From Acidovorax delafieldii (GTDB lineage Bacteria; Pseudomonadota; Gammaproteobacteria; Burkholderiales; Burkholderiaceae_C): DNA of 64,000 bases. The position numbers and the translations under genes were made by a program. Positions 1 to 7,941 of this stretch are shown one piece after another; the first letter of the stretch is position 1; each line of letters begins with the position of its first letter. The stretch spans positions 220,949 through 284,948 of the forward strand of contig DFQQ01000018.1 in the NCBI GenBank assembly GCA_002377855.1, in the 5' to 3' direction. The notes beneath the pieces are model-generated. The model was not told the DNA's origin and made no database searches. It saw only the letters and a program-made list of their open reading frames with translations.

Positions 1-37
1 CAGGTGGCCATCAAATCGTGGACCAACGCGACTTATG

Positions 38-472
38 TCACACCGCCGTGCGCACCCAACGCGCAATGTCGGCAGCGCCGAGAGCGCCGGACACGCGTGC
101 CACCTCGGCACCGCCCTTGAAAATCACCATGGTAGGAATGCTGCGGATGGCGTAGCGCGCGGCCAAGGCCGGGTGGTCTTCGGTATTGAGCTTGGCCAGC
201 CGCACGTGTGGCTCCAGTTCACGGGCAGCCTGTGCAAACGCGGGCGCCATTTGGCGACAAGGGCCGCACCAGGGGGCCCAGAAATCGACCACCACAGGAA
301 GGTGGCTGCGCGAGACATGCTTGTCGAAACTGGTGCCATCCAGCTCCGGCGGCATGGCAGCAAACAAGGGCCGGTGGCAGCTTCCGCAGTCGGGCGCGCT
401 GCCCAGCTGGGCAGTCTGCACACGGTTGGTGGTGTGGCAGTGGGGGCATACGATGTGCAGGGCGTCGGTCAT
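38..472 (-). CDS. trxC: Thioredoxin TrxC (thioredoxin 2)
   Basis: Cytosolic thiol-disulfide reductase of 144 aa. The N-terminal zinc-binding extension typical of TrxC is visible as two CxxC pairs (C9/C12 and C29/C32), followed by a thioredoxin fold with the WCGPC active site (C69/C72) and the cis-proline segment RSIPTM. The family reduces oxidised cytosolic proteins and is often linked to oxidative stress. I chose the ATG that gives MTDALHIVCPHC, because the zinc motif then sits at the usual distance from the N-terminus; an in-frame start 45 bases upstream would add residues that do not resemble the family. The divergent neighbour is otsB, about 180 bases away. No regulatory site is clear. 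Confidence 0.95.
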   Translation of the reverse strand: MTDALHIVCPHCHTTNRVQTAQLGSAPDCGSCHRPLFAAMPPELDGTSFDKHVSRSHLPVVVDFWAPWCGPCRQMAPAFAQAARELEPHVRLAKLNTEDHPALAARYAIRSIPTMVIFKGGAEVARVSGALGAADIARWVRTAV

Positions 473-651
473 GGGGGTCCAATGCGCGGAACGGGGATGC
501 AGATACAGATGGGGCAACAGCGCAGCGGTTCAAGCGCAGGCGCGGGCACGACGCCGTGGTGGCAATTGGTTGCAGTCCTTGCGCCTGTTTACGACACCCG
601 TAAAGGGGTTTACGCCCCACCGGGCAGAACGTGTCTGCTAAGGTCCAGACC

Positions 652-1401
652 ATGCAGCTGCTCCCCTTACTGACAACTGCCCATGCGCTTTTTCTGGACT
701 TCGACGGCACGCTCACCGAGCTGGCCCCGCGCCCCGATGCCGTGCGGGTGGCCTCGGGCCTGATTCCCACACTGGCATCCCTGCATGACCACCTGGGCGG
801 CGCGTTGGCCATCGTGACCGGGCGACCCGAGTCAGACATTGACCACTTTCTGGCACCGCTGCGCCTGCCGCTGGCCAGCGAGCATGGTGCCCAGTACCGG
901 CTGACCGACGTGTCACGCCCCTCCATCGAGCCCCCCGATCTGGCCCCCGTGCTGCAAGCGGTTCAAAGCCTCACGGCCCTGTATCCCATGCTGCTGGTGG
1001 AGCGCAAGCAGGCGAGCGTGGCCCTGCACTATCGGCAGGCCCCCCAACTGGAGGCCCTGTGCTATGCCACGTTGGCGCGGGCCATCCATTACGTGGAGGG
1101 CGTGGAACTGCTGCACGGCAAGTGCGTGTTCGAGGTCAAGCCCCGAGGTGCACACAAGGGTCAGGCGATTGTGGACTTCATGTCGGTGGCACCCTTTGCA
1201 GGTCGCACTCCTGTTTTTGTAGGGGATGACGTGACCGACGAAGCCGGATTCGCCGCCGTGCAGGCGGCTGGCGGCTGGGGCATCAAGGTGGGCGAGGGGC
1301 AAACCACCGCCCGGCACCGCTGCATGAGTCCTGCTGCCCTGCGTGGCTGGCTGTCTGCGGCCCGTACGCAGTGGAGCGGGCGCGGCCCGGAAGACGCGTA
1401 A
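652..1401 (+). CDS. otsB: Trehalose-6-phosphate phosphatase OtsB
   Basis: HAD-superfamily phosphatase of 249 aa that removes phosphate from trehalose 6-phosphate, the second step of the OtsA/OtsB route to the compatible solute trehalose. The HAD nucleophile motif DFDGT lies at residues 16-20, a TGR motif follows near residue 57, and the acidic motif GDDVTDE near residue 185 completes the Mg2+ site. It lies just upstream of otsA in the same direction, about 100 bases apart, so the two may be cotranscribed. The ATG giving MQLLPLL was preferred over one 21 bases upstream because the family begins shortly before the DFDGT motif. Confidence 0.94.
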   Translation: MQLLPLLTTAHALFLDFDGTLTELAPRPDAVRVASGLIPTLASLHDHLGGALAIVTGRPESDIDHFLAPLRLPLASEHGAQYRLTDVSRPSIEPPDLAPVLQAVQSLTALYPMLLVERKQASVALHYRQAPQLEALCYATLARAIHYVEGVELLHGKCVFEVKPRGAHKGQAIVDFMSVAPFAGRTPVFVGDDVTDEAGFAAVQAAGGWGIKVGEGQTTARHRCMSPAALRGWLSAARTQWSGRGPEDA

Positions 1402-1498
1402 ACGCGGCCACAGGGCAGCCATGAAGCGCTTGGCGCGCTCTTGATTTTGAGGTGCCGTCCGACAGCGAAAAATGGTGCTCAACAGCGAAGATCGGTCC

Positions 1499-2878
1499 AT
1501 GAGCCGTCTTGTCGTTATTTCCAATCGCCTTGCAGACCCCCGCAAACCTACCGCCGGGGGGTTGGCCGTCGCCCTTGGTGAGGCGTTGAACAAGACCGGC
1601 GGACTGTGGTTTGGGTGGAGTGGCACCATTGTGGAAGACGGCACGCCGGGCGAGACCGACCTGCACGTGCGCCAAGCCGGGTCGGTGACCCTGGCCACGG
1701 TCGATCTCTCGCGGGAAGACCACGACACCTACTACCATGGCTATAGCAACAGCGTGCTGTGGCCGGTGTGTCACTACCGGCTGGATCTGGCTGACTTTGA
1801 CGCCGGTTATATCGCCGGCTACCGGCGCGTTAACCAGATGTTTGCGCGCAAGCTGCTGCCGCTGCTGCGCGACGACGACATCATCTGGGTGCACGACTAT
1901 CACCTGATCCCGCTCGCCGCAGAGCTGCGCGCCATGGGCTGCAAGCAACGCATCGGTTTTTTTCTGCACATCCCCGTGCCGCCCCCTCTCATCATGGCGG
2001 CCATCCCGCAGCACGAATGGCTGATGCGATCGCTGTTTGCCTATGACCTGGTGGGATTGCAGAGCGAGGCCGATGTCTCGCACTTCAAGAACTACGTGCG
2101 CAACGAGGGCAGCGCCGAAGAAGTGGACGAGCGCCGGGTGCGGGCCTTTGGCGCCACGGTCATCGTGCAGGCGTTTCCCATCGGCATCGACGTCGATGAG
2201 TTCACGCGCCTCACGCACGCCCCCGAAGCGCAAGAGACCTGCAACAACATGCGCGAGGAGTATTCGCGGCGGCGGCTTTTGCTCGGCATTGACCGGCTGG
2301 ACTATTCAAAGGGGATACCCCACCGGGTGCGGGCCTTTCGCGAACTGCTGGACCGCTATCCCGAGAACCGCGACAGCGCTACGCTCATCATGATTGCTTC
2401 GCCCACGCGCGACAACGTCAATGCTTACGCCGACCTGCGCCAGGAGCTGGAAGGGCTTTGCGGATCGGTCAACGGCGACTACGGTGAGCTGGACTGGATG
2501 CCCGTGCGCTACATCCACCGCATGGTGGCCCGCAAGCGTGTGCCGGGCCTGTGCCGCGCGGCAGCGGTGGGGCTGGTCACGCCACTGCGTGATGGCATGA
2601 ACCTGGTGGCCAAGGAGTATGTGGTGGCGCAAGACCCGGAAGATCCGGGCGTGCTGGTGCTCTCGCGCTTTGCCGGCGCGGCCGAGCAACTGAAAGAAGC
2701 TCTGCTAGTGAACCCATACGACACGGCAGGCATGGCCAACTGCATTCAGCAAGCGCTGCAGATGCCGCTGGCCGAGCGCCAGGCGCGGCACCAGAAACTG
2801 ATGGCACGCATCCGCCAATATGACGTTCACTGGTGGCGAAAGGCCTTTTTGGATGCGCTGGAAGCTGCGGGGGAATAA
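1499..2878 (+). CDS. otsA: Trehalose-6-phosphate synthase OtsA
   Basis: GT20 glycosyltransferase of 459 aa that joins UDP-glucose and glucose 6-phosphate to make trehalose 6-phosphate. It shows the N-terminal RLVVISNR motif, the GG(L/A)A segment that binds glucose 6-phosphate, the WVHDYH motif, RLDYSKGIPHR in the nucleotide-sugar domain and DGMNLVAKEYV near the C-terminus. Length matches the bacterial family. It follows otsB, so the full two-step pathway is present. The start giving MSRLVVISNR was chosen on family similarity; a start 27 bases upstream is possible. No clear Shine-Dalgarno sequence precedes it. Confidence 0.95.
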   Translation: MSRLVVISNRLADPRKPTAGGLAVALGEALNKTGGLWFGWSGTIVEDGTPGETDLHVRQAGSVTLATVDLSREDHDTYYHGYSNSVLWPVCHYRLDLADFDAGYIAGYRRVNQMFARKLLPLLRDDDIIWVHDYHLIPLAAELRAMGCKQRIGFFLHIPVPPPLIMAAIPQHEWLMRSLFAYDLVGLQSEADVSHFKNYVRNEGSAEEVDERRVRAFGATVIVQAFPIGIDVDEFTRLTHAPEAQETCNNMREEYSRRRLLLGIDRLDYSKGIPHRVRAFRELLDRYPENRDSATLIMIASPTRDNVNAYADLRQELEGLCGSVNGDYGELDWMPVRYIHRMVARKRVPGLCRAAAVGLVTPLRDGMNLVAKEYVVAQDPEDPGVLVLSRFAGAAEQLKEALLVNPYDTAGMANCIQQALQMPLAERQARHQKLMARIRQYDVHWWRKAFLDALEAAGE

Positions 2879-2911
2879 ATCGACTTCTTCGCATGGCCAC
2901 TGGTCATGCAC

Positions 2912-2966
2912 AAAAATCGGCTCCAGCGCCCGATAATCAAGCGCAGGTAGCTATTTATTCAATAGC
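2912..2966 (-). repeat. Interspersed palindromic repeat, copy 1 (intergenic)
   Basis: On the minus strand it reads GCTATTGAATAAATAGC, then TACC, TGCGCTT, a short loop, GGGCGCTGGAGCCGATTTTT. This matches the pattern shared by the other copies: an AT-rich arm ending in TAGCT, the pair GCGCTT / AAGCGC (here GGGCGC), then GAGCC and a T-run. It lies between otsA and the DUF2905 gene, which converge. Confidence 0.75.
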
Positions 2967-3012
2967 AATCGGCAGCACCACTCGAGGAGCCGTAGCGCTG
3001 CTCGCCCCTCGA

Positions 3013-3207
3013 TCAGATCCATTTGACGATGAGGCTGAGCACAAAACTCAGCAGCACTGTACTGGCCAGCGGAATAAACCAATCGCGCCCGAAGACGCGA
3101 AACTTGAAATCGCCCGGCAGGCGCCCCAGCCCTAGGCGCTGCAGCAGCGGCGACAGGCCATTGATGAGCACCAGCGCGAGAAAGACGACGATGAGCCAGC
3201 GGAGCAT
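3013..3207 (-). CDS. DUF2905 family small membrane protein
   Basis: A 64-aa protein with two predicted membrane helices (residues about 3-20 and 45-62) joined by a polar stretch containing GRLPGDFKFRVFGRDW. This GD(F/I)x(I/F) loop and the size match the DUF2905 family, which has no established function. It lies 12 bases downstream of the MidA-type methyltransferase on the same strand, so the two are probably cotranscribed. The start is the only ATG that keeps the first helix intact. Confidence 0.85.
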   Translation of the reverse strand: MLRWLIVVFLALVLINGLSPLLQRLGLGRLPGDFKFRVFGRDWFIPLASTVLLSFVLSLIVKWI

Positions 3208-3219
3208 GGGCGTGTGCGA

Positions 3220-4350
3220 TCAAAGCCGGTGCGACCGGTCTCCGCGCGCAAACCCCACGGGCTCCCACGCATCGCCCGCGCCCAGGGCCAGCACCTTGAA
3301 CAGCTCGCCCATTTCATGCTCCATGATCAATTTGGCCGCTGTCGCACGCTCTGCTTGCGCAAGCAGCTCCATTTTTGATAGCAAACCGCAATTGATGAGA
3401 AAGTGCGCCTGGGTGGTGTAGCCCAGCACCTGCATGCCTGCCTCTTGCGCGGCCAGGGCCATGGCAGTGAAGTTGACGTGGGCGGTGATGTCCTTGCGCC
3501 CCACCTCCACCAGCGGGTCGCCATCGGCGAGGTGGCCCTGGTGGCACATCACCGTGCCCATGTGGCGCTGGGGGTGGTAGTACTCGTCTTCGCCAAAACC
3601 ATAGTCCAGCAAGAAGGCCGCGCCCTGCTCCAACCGGTCGGCCAGGGTGCGGATGAAGCCCTCGCCCTGGGCGTGGATTTCGGTCAGGTAGTCCTGTGGG
3701 CCTTCGATATCGATGGGCGGGCGCAGGCCGGTGGGGCGGTCGGCCCAGGCAAAGCGGCCATCTTCGGCCACCACCACGCCCCGCTCGTGCCAACCATCAC
3801 CCTCTTTACCGCCCTGCTGGCCGCCATGACGCGCCAGCAGTTGCACGGGCATGGCGTCCAGCACTTCATTGCCCACCACCACGCCGCTGAACTTCTCGGG
3901 CAGGGCATCCACCCAGCGCAGCTTGTGCGCGTGGGCGATCAGCTTGGCCTGCTGGCGCGCGCGCAGGCTGCCGGACAGATCGACGATGGTGTAGCGCTGC
4001 ACCCGGTCGCCCAGCGCATCCAGCAACTGCAGCGCCAGCGCACCAGAGCCTGCGCCAAACTCCCACACCTCATCGGTACCGGTGCGTTCCAGGGCCTCGC
4101 CCACCTGCACAGCCAGCGTCTGGCCGAACAGGGGCGTGAGTTCAGGGGCAGTCACAAAGTCGCTGCCCGATTCGGGCATAGCGCCGAATTTGGTGGAGTC
4201 GTTGGCGTAGTAGCCCAGGCCGGGCGTGTACAGGGCCAGGGCCATGAAGCGGTCAAAACCCAGCCATCCACCCTCGGCGGCAATGGCCTGGGCAATGTGC
4301 TGGTGCAGGGCGGTCGTTAAACTGTCGGGTCTTTGGGTCACGGCCCGCAT
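3220..4350 (-). CDS. MidA/NDUFAF7-family SAM-dependent methyltransferase
   Basis: A 376-aa class I methyltransferase of the DUF185 (MidA/NDUFAF7) family. The mitochondrial relative methylates an arginine of respiratory complex I; the bacterial substrate is not known. Visible features are the family N-terminal block (LGYYANDSTKFG, then SGSDFVTAPELTPLFGQ), the SAM-binding motif WEFGAGSGALALQLL and the later FLLDYGFGEDEYYHP segment. The chosen ATG gives MRAVTQ and lies only 10 bases from the divergent start of the folM-like gene. A copy of the interspersed repeat is read through near the C-terminus (segment LLSKMELLAQAERATAAKL). Confidence 0.9.
   Translation of the reverse strand: MRAVTQRPDSLTTALHQHIAQAIAAEGGWLGFDRFMALALYTPGLGYYANDSTKFGAMPESGSDFVTAPELTPLFGQTLAVQVGEALERTGTDEVWEFGAGSGALALQLLDALGDRVQRYTIVDLSGSLRARQQAKLIAHAHKLRWVDALPEKFSGVVVGNEVLDAMPVQLLARHGGQQGGKEGDGWHERGVVVAEDGRFAWADRPTGLRPPIDIEGPQDYLTEIHAQGEGFIRTLADRLEQGAAFLLDYGFGEDEYYHPQRHMGTVMCHQGHLADGDPLVEVGRKDITAHVNFTAMALAAQEAGMQVLGYTTQAHFLINCGLLSKMELLAQAERATAAKLIMEHEMGELFKVLALGAGDAWEPVGFARGDRSHRL
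3329..3385 (-). repeat. Interspersed palindromic repeat, copy 2 (inside the MidA-family gene)
   Basis: On the minus strand, the coding strand here, it reads TTTGCTATCAAAAATGG, AGCTGCTTGCGC, AAGCAGAGCG and AGCGGCCAAATT, which aligns with the intergenic copies. It is translated as part of the methyltransferase. In this frame the usual TAGCTG would give a TAG stop; here the T is a G, giving GAG CTG. Confidence 0.6.
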
Positions 4351-4360
4351 TGTCCACCAC

Positions 4361-5146
4361 ATGCCCTCCACTTCCCGTCCACGCACCGTTCTGGTCACCG
4401 GCGCAGCCAAGCGTCTGGGCCGCAGCATTGCCCTGGCATTGGCCGCCGGGGGCTGGCAGGTGGCCGTGCATTACCGGGCCTCAGCGCACGATGCTATGGA
4501 TACCGTAGCTGCCTGCGCTTATCTGACGGGCGCCAGCGCCCATTTTGATGCCGATTTTGAAGACGAAGCTGCCGTGCGCAACCTGGTGCCACGGGTGATC
4601 GCGCACTTTGGCCACCTGGACGCGGTGGTCAACAGCGCATCGCTGTTCGAGCACGATGACGTGCAGACCTTCGGCTTTGCCGCGCTGGAAAAGCACCTGC
4701 GCAGCAACACCGCCACGCCCTTACTGCTGGCCCAGGCACTACACCGGCATGTGGCCGACCGCGCGGCGGCGGGCGAAGCCGATGCGCGCGGCGCGGTGGT
4801 CAACCTGCTGGACCAGAAGCTCTGGAACCAGAACCCCGACTTCATGAGCTACACGCTCTCGAAAGCGGCGCTGGAAGCCGCAGGCACCATGCTGTCCCTG
4901 GCGCTGGCCCCGCGCGTGCGTGTAGTGGGCGTGGCCCCGGGCCTGACGCTGACCAGCCACATGCTGAGCGACGAGAAGTTTGCCCAGCTGCACGCCCTGA
5001 GCCCCCTGGGCCGCTCGTCCACGCCCGAAGACGTAGCCGCCACCGTGAAGTTTGCGCTGGAGAACCAGTCCATCACCGGCACCACGCTGCTGGTGGACGG
5101 GGGCCAGCACCTGATGAAATTTGAACGCGACTTCTCCCTGATGTGA
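4361..5146 (+). CDS. Short-chain reductase, FolM/pteridine reductase type
   Basis: A 261-aa SDR enzyme. The nucleotide-binding motif TGAAKRLG (residues 13-20) has the TGxxxRxG form of pteridine reductases and dihydromonapterin reductase FolM rather than the usual TGxxxGxG. An NSAS segment and the catalytic SYTLSKAAL (Tyr/Lys) follow, then a GVAPGLT motif. The next gene is folB, 34 bases downstream, which supports a role in reducing dihydropterins with NADPH. Residues about 44-62 are encoded by a copy of the interspersed repeat. The ATG giving MPSTSRP was chosen because upstream codons run into the divergent gene. Confidence 0.85.
   Translation: MPSTSRPRTVLVTGAAKRLGRSIALALAAGGWQVAVHYRASAHDAMDTVAACAYLTGASAHFDADFEDEAAVRNLVPRVIAHFGHLDAVVNSASLFEHDDVQTFGFAALEKHLRSNTATPLLLAQALHRHVADRAAAGEADARGAVVNLLDQKLWNQNPDFMSYTLSKAALEAAGTMLSLALAPRVRVVGVAPGLTLTSHMLSDEKFAQLHALSPLGRSSTPEDVAATVKFALENQSITGTTLLVDGGQHLMKFERDFSLM
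4492..4548 (+). repeat. Interspersed palindromic repeat, copy 3 (inside the folM-like gene)
   Basis: Reads TGCTATGGATACC, GTAGCTGCCTGCGCTTAT, CTGACGGGCGCCAGCGCC and CATTTTGAT, matching the pattern of the intergenic copies with some substitutions. It is translated in frame as TVAACAYLTGASAHF, between the dinucleotide-binding motif and the DFEDEAAV segment of the reductase. Confidence 0.6.
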
Positions 5147-5180
5147 GCCCGGCGCTTGCGCACAGAACGAGCCCCCCACC

Positions 5181-5564
5181 ATGACACAAACCCCTTCCCA
5201 GATGACTGGCACGCAGATCCTGACGCTGACCGGTTTGCGCTTTGATGCCAACCTGGGCATCCTTGAGCACGAAAAAGTCGATCCGCAGCCCATCCAGGTC
5301 GATGCCGAACTGAGCCTGGGCGTGCAGCCCCTGGCACCGCGCGACGACGACATCAGCCACGTGCTGGACTACCGCCGCGTGCGCCAGATCATCATCGACG
5401 AATGCACCGCCGAGCATGTGAACCTGCTCGAGAGCCTGATTGGCAAGCTGGCCAACCGCCTGATGCAGCTGCCCGGCGTGCTGGGCGTGCGCGTGAAGAT
5501 TGCCAAGCTGGAAATTTTTGACGACTGCGAAGTGGCGATTCGCATGGAAACGGGGCAGTGGTAA
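5181..5564 (+). CDS. folB: Dihydroneopterin aldolase FolB
   Basis: A 127-aa protein of the tunnelling-fold family that splits dihydroneopterin to 6-hydroxymethyl-dihydropterin in folate synthesis. It shows LTGLRFDANLGILEHE (substrate-site glutamate region), DISHVLDYRRV, and the HVNLLESLIGKLAN segment with the conserved glutamate, ending with FDDCEVAIRME. Length is normal. It follows the FolM-like reductase and precedes ttcA by 4 bases, so these three probably form one operon. The first of two in-frame ATGs is listed; MTGTQIL, eight codons in, is also possible. Confidence 0.9.
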   Translation: MTQTPSQMTGTQILTLTGLRFDANLGILEHEKVDPQPIQVDAELSLGVQPLAPRDDDISHVLDYRRVRQIIIDECTAEHVNLLESLIGKLANRLMQLPGVLGVRVKIAKLEIFDDCEVAIRMETGQW

Positions 5565-5568
5565 ACCT

Positions 5569-6543
5569 ATGAACGCAGTGATCAACAACCCCACCCTCTC
5601 CTCTGCCCACAGCGGCTGGACCGACGAGGCCGAAGCATCGCAAGAGCCCACGGCCAACGCAGCCCGCCTGAAAATCGAACGCGAAACCCACAAGCTGGAA
5701 AAGCGCCTGTGCCGCGAAGTCGGAAAGGCCATCGTGGACTTCAACATGATTGAAGAAGGCGACAAGGTGATGGTGTGCATGTCCGGCGGCAAGGACAGCT
5801 ATGCGCTGCTCGACATCCTGCTCAAGCTCAAGGCCCGCGCGCCCATCCACTTTGATCTGGTGGCCGTGAACCTGGACCAGAAGCAGCCGGGCTTTCCTGA
5901 GCACATCCTGCCCGAATACCTGGCCAGCACCGGTGTGCCGTTCCACATCGAGAACGAAGACACCTACAGCATCGTCAAAAAGCTGATCCCCGAGGGCAAG
6001 ACCACCTGCAGCCTGTGCAGCCGCCTGCGCCGGGGCATTCTGTACCGCGTGGCCGATGAGCTGGGCTGCACCAAGATCGCCCTGGGCCACCACCGCGACG
6101 ACATCCTGCAGACGCTGCTGCTGAACATGTTCTTTGGCGGCAAGATGAAGAGCATGCCGCCCAAGCTGGTGAGCGACGACGGCAAACATGTGGTGATCCG
6201 CCCGCTGGCCTACGTGGCCGAGAAAGACACGGCCCGCTGGGCCGCGCACCGCAACTTCCCCATCATCCCGTGCAATCTGTGCGGCAGCCAGGAAAACCTG
6301 CAGCGCAAGCAGGTGGGCGAGATGCTGCGCGAGTGGGAAAAGCGCTTTCCCGGCCGCATCGAGAACATGTTCAACGCCCTGCAGAACGTGGTGCCTTCGC
6401 ACCTGCTGGACGGCAGCCTGTACGACTTCAAGAACGCCAAGGCCACGGGTGTGGCCGATGACAACGGCGACAAGGCATTTGACAAGGAAGAGTTTGCGCC
6501 CGCGCCGGCCTTGCCCGGCGTGCAGGTGGTGCACATCGGTTGA
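5569..6543 (+). CDS. ttcA: tRNA 2-thiocytidine biosynthesis protein TtcA
   Basis: A 324-aa ATP-dependent enzyme that thiolates C32 of certain tRNAs using an iron-sulfur cluster. The PP-loop SGGKDS lies at residues 72-77. The cluster cysteines are visible as CSLC (148/151) and CNLC (236/239), and the GHHRDD motif is present near residue 174. The family N-terminal KLEKRLCREVGKAI is intact. The start codon follows the folB stop by 4 bases; the alternative upstream start would lie inside folB. The first 35 residues are polar and not conserved in the family as I know it. Confidence 0.95.
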   Translation: MNAVINNPTLSSAHSGWTDEAEASQEPTANAARLKIERETHKLEKRLCREVGKAIVDFNMIEEGDKVMVCMSGGKDSYALLDILLKLKARAPIHFDLVAVNLDQKQPGFPEHILPEYLASTGVPFHIENEDTYSIVKKLIPEGKTTCSLCSRLRRGILYRVADELGCTKIALGHHRDDILQTLLLNMFFGGKMKSMPPKLVSDDGKHVVIRPLAYVAEKDTARWAAHRNFPIIPCNLCGSQENLQRKQVGEMLREWEKRFPGRIENMFNALQNVVPSHLLDGSLYDFKNAKATGVADDNGDKAFDKEEFAPAPALPGVQVVHIG

Positions 6544-6677
6544 TTGGTTTTTTTACTTCTCTTCACGTTCTGACTGTTTGAACCCCCAGCCAGGCGGCCG
6601 CTCCAACCTGAAGGCCACCCCAGCCAGTGCGCTGCACCACTGCAGCCACCCACCGCAACCGCTTCAGGAGACTTGCC

Positions 6678-7292
6678 ATGATGACTTTGCAATGGAAGAA
6701 ATGTGCCGTGCTGCTGGGCATGGCCGCCGTGCTGGCCGGGTGCGCCACCCACCGCGTGGTGGAAGGCGATGTGCGCAGCTTCTCCAGGCTGCCCGCAGCT
6801 GCCAGCGCGCAGCAACCGATGACCTATCGTCTGGAGCGCCTGCCCTCGCAGCAGATGCCCTCGTTTGACCCCATCCTGGCGCTGGCCGAGCAGGCCCTGG
6901 CGCGTGCAGGGCTGCAGCGCGACGATGCAAGCGGGCAATGGGTGGTGCAGCTGGGCGCGCAGGCGGGGTTCACCCCGCGTCGTGATCCGTTTTATGACCA
7001 CCCGCCCTGGGCTTTTGGCGGCTGGGGCTGGTATGGCGGGCGCGGCGGCTGGGGCATGGGCGGCCTGTGGCAATTGGGCGAGCCCGCCCCGCTGCACCGC
7101 CGTGTGGTGAGCATCGTGATACGCGATGCGCGCACGCAGGAAGTGGTCTACGAAACATCGGCCATGCACGAAGATGTGTGGGTGTCTGATCCCGCGGTGT
7201 ACGGCGTGCTGTTCGAGGCCGCGCTCAACGGCTTTCCCCAGCCACCCCAAGGCCCGCGCCAAGTGCGCATTCCCCTCCCGCCCCAGCCCTGA
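6678..7292 (+). CDS. DUF4136-type lipoprotein
   Basis: A 204-aa envelope protein with a lipoprotein signal peptide: a charged start MMTLQWKK, a hydrophobic stretch and the lipobox LAGC, so the mature protein begins at C23. The body resembles DUF4136 proteins, which are exported and of unknown role. A stretch near residues 110-130 is rich in Gly and Trp (GGWGWYGGRGGWGMGG), which may be a flexible or membrane-facing loop. A good Shine-Dalgarno AGGAG sits 7 bases before the ATG and decides the start. It is followed 10 bases later by the histidine phosphatase gene. Confidence 0.75.
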   Translation: MMTLQWKKCAVLLGMAAVLAGCATHRVVEGDVRSFSRLPAAASAQQPMTYRLERLPSQQMPSFDPILALAEQALARAGLQRDDASGQWVVQLGAQAGFTPRRDPFYDHPPWAFGGWGWYGGRGGWGMGGLWQLGEPAPLHRRVVSIVIRDARTQEVVYETSAMHEDVWVSDPAVYGVLFEAALNGFPQPPQGPRQVRIPLPPQP

Positions 7293-7302
7293 TCCTTTTT
7301 GC

Positions 7303-7941
7303 ATGGACGCCACCCGCATCATCGCCATACGCCACGGAGAAACCGCCTGGAACGTGGACACCCGCCTGCAAGGGCACCTGGACATTCCGCTGAACGCCAC
7401 CGGCCTGTGGCAGGCGCGCCAGGCTGCCGCGGCGCTGGCCGATGAGCCGATCGACGCCATCTACAGCAGCGACCTGCAGCGGGCCTGGGTCACCGCCAGC
7501 GCCATTGCCGAAGCCACCCGCGCGCCCCTCACGCCCCACCAGGGGCTTCGCGAGCGCAGTTTTGGCGTGCTGCAAGGCCATACCTTTGCAGAACTTGAGG
7601 CCAAAGACCCGGAGCAGGCCCGCCGCTGGCGCAAGCGCGACCCGGACTTTGCCCCACAGGGCGGCGAATCGCTGATCGCCCTGCGCGAACGCATCACCGC
7701 CACCACCCATGAAATCGCCGCCCGACACATGGGCGGCCAGATCGTGCTGGTGGCCCACGGCGGCGTGCTCGACGTGCTGTACCGCGCGGCCACCCGCCAA
7801 GACATCCAAGCCCCACGCACCTGGCTGCTGGGCAACGCCGCCATCAACCGCCTGCTGTGGACGCCCGACGGTCTCAGCCTGGTGGGCTGGGCCGACACAC
7901 AGCACCTGGACAACGCCGTACGCGATGAAAACCACGCCTGA
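7303..7941 (+). CDS. Histidine phosphatase family protein (phosphoglycerate mutase-like)
   Basis: A 212-aa member of the histidine phosphatase superfamily. The catalytic motif IRHGETAWN (His phospho-acceptor and Arg) lies at the N-terminus; a second catalytic His is in VLVAHGGVLDVLYR. The LQGHLDIPLN segment is typical of cofactor-dependent phosphoglycerate mutase and of GpmB/CobC-like phosphatases, so the substrate cannot be fixed from sequence. It overlaps the next gene by 17 bases, which suggests translational coupling. Confidence 0.88.
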   Translation: MDATRIIAIRHGETAWNVDTRLQGHLDIPLNATGLWQARQAAAALADEPIDAIYSSDLQRAWVTASAIAEATRAPLTPHQGLRERSFGVLQGHTFAELEAKDPEQARRWRKRDPDFAPQGGESLIALRERITATTHEIAARHMGGQIVLVAHGGVLDVLYRAATRQDIQAPRTWLLGNAAINRLLWTPDGLSLVGWADTQHLDNAVRDENHA

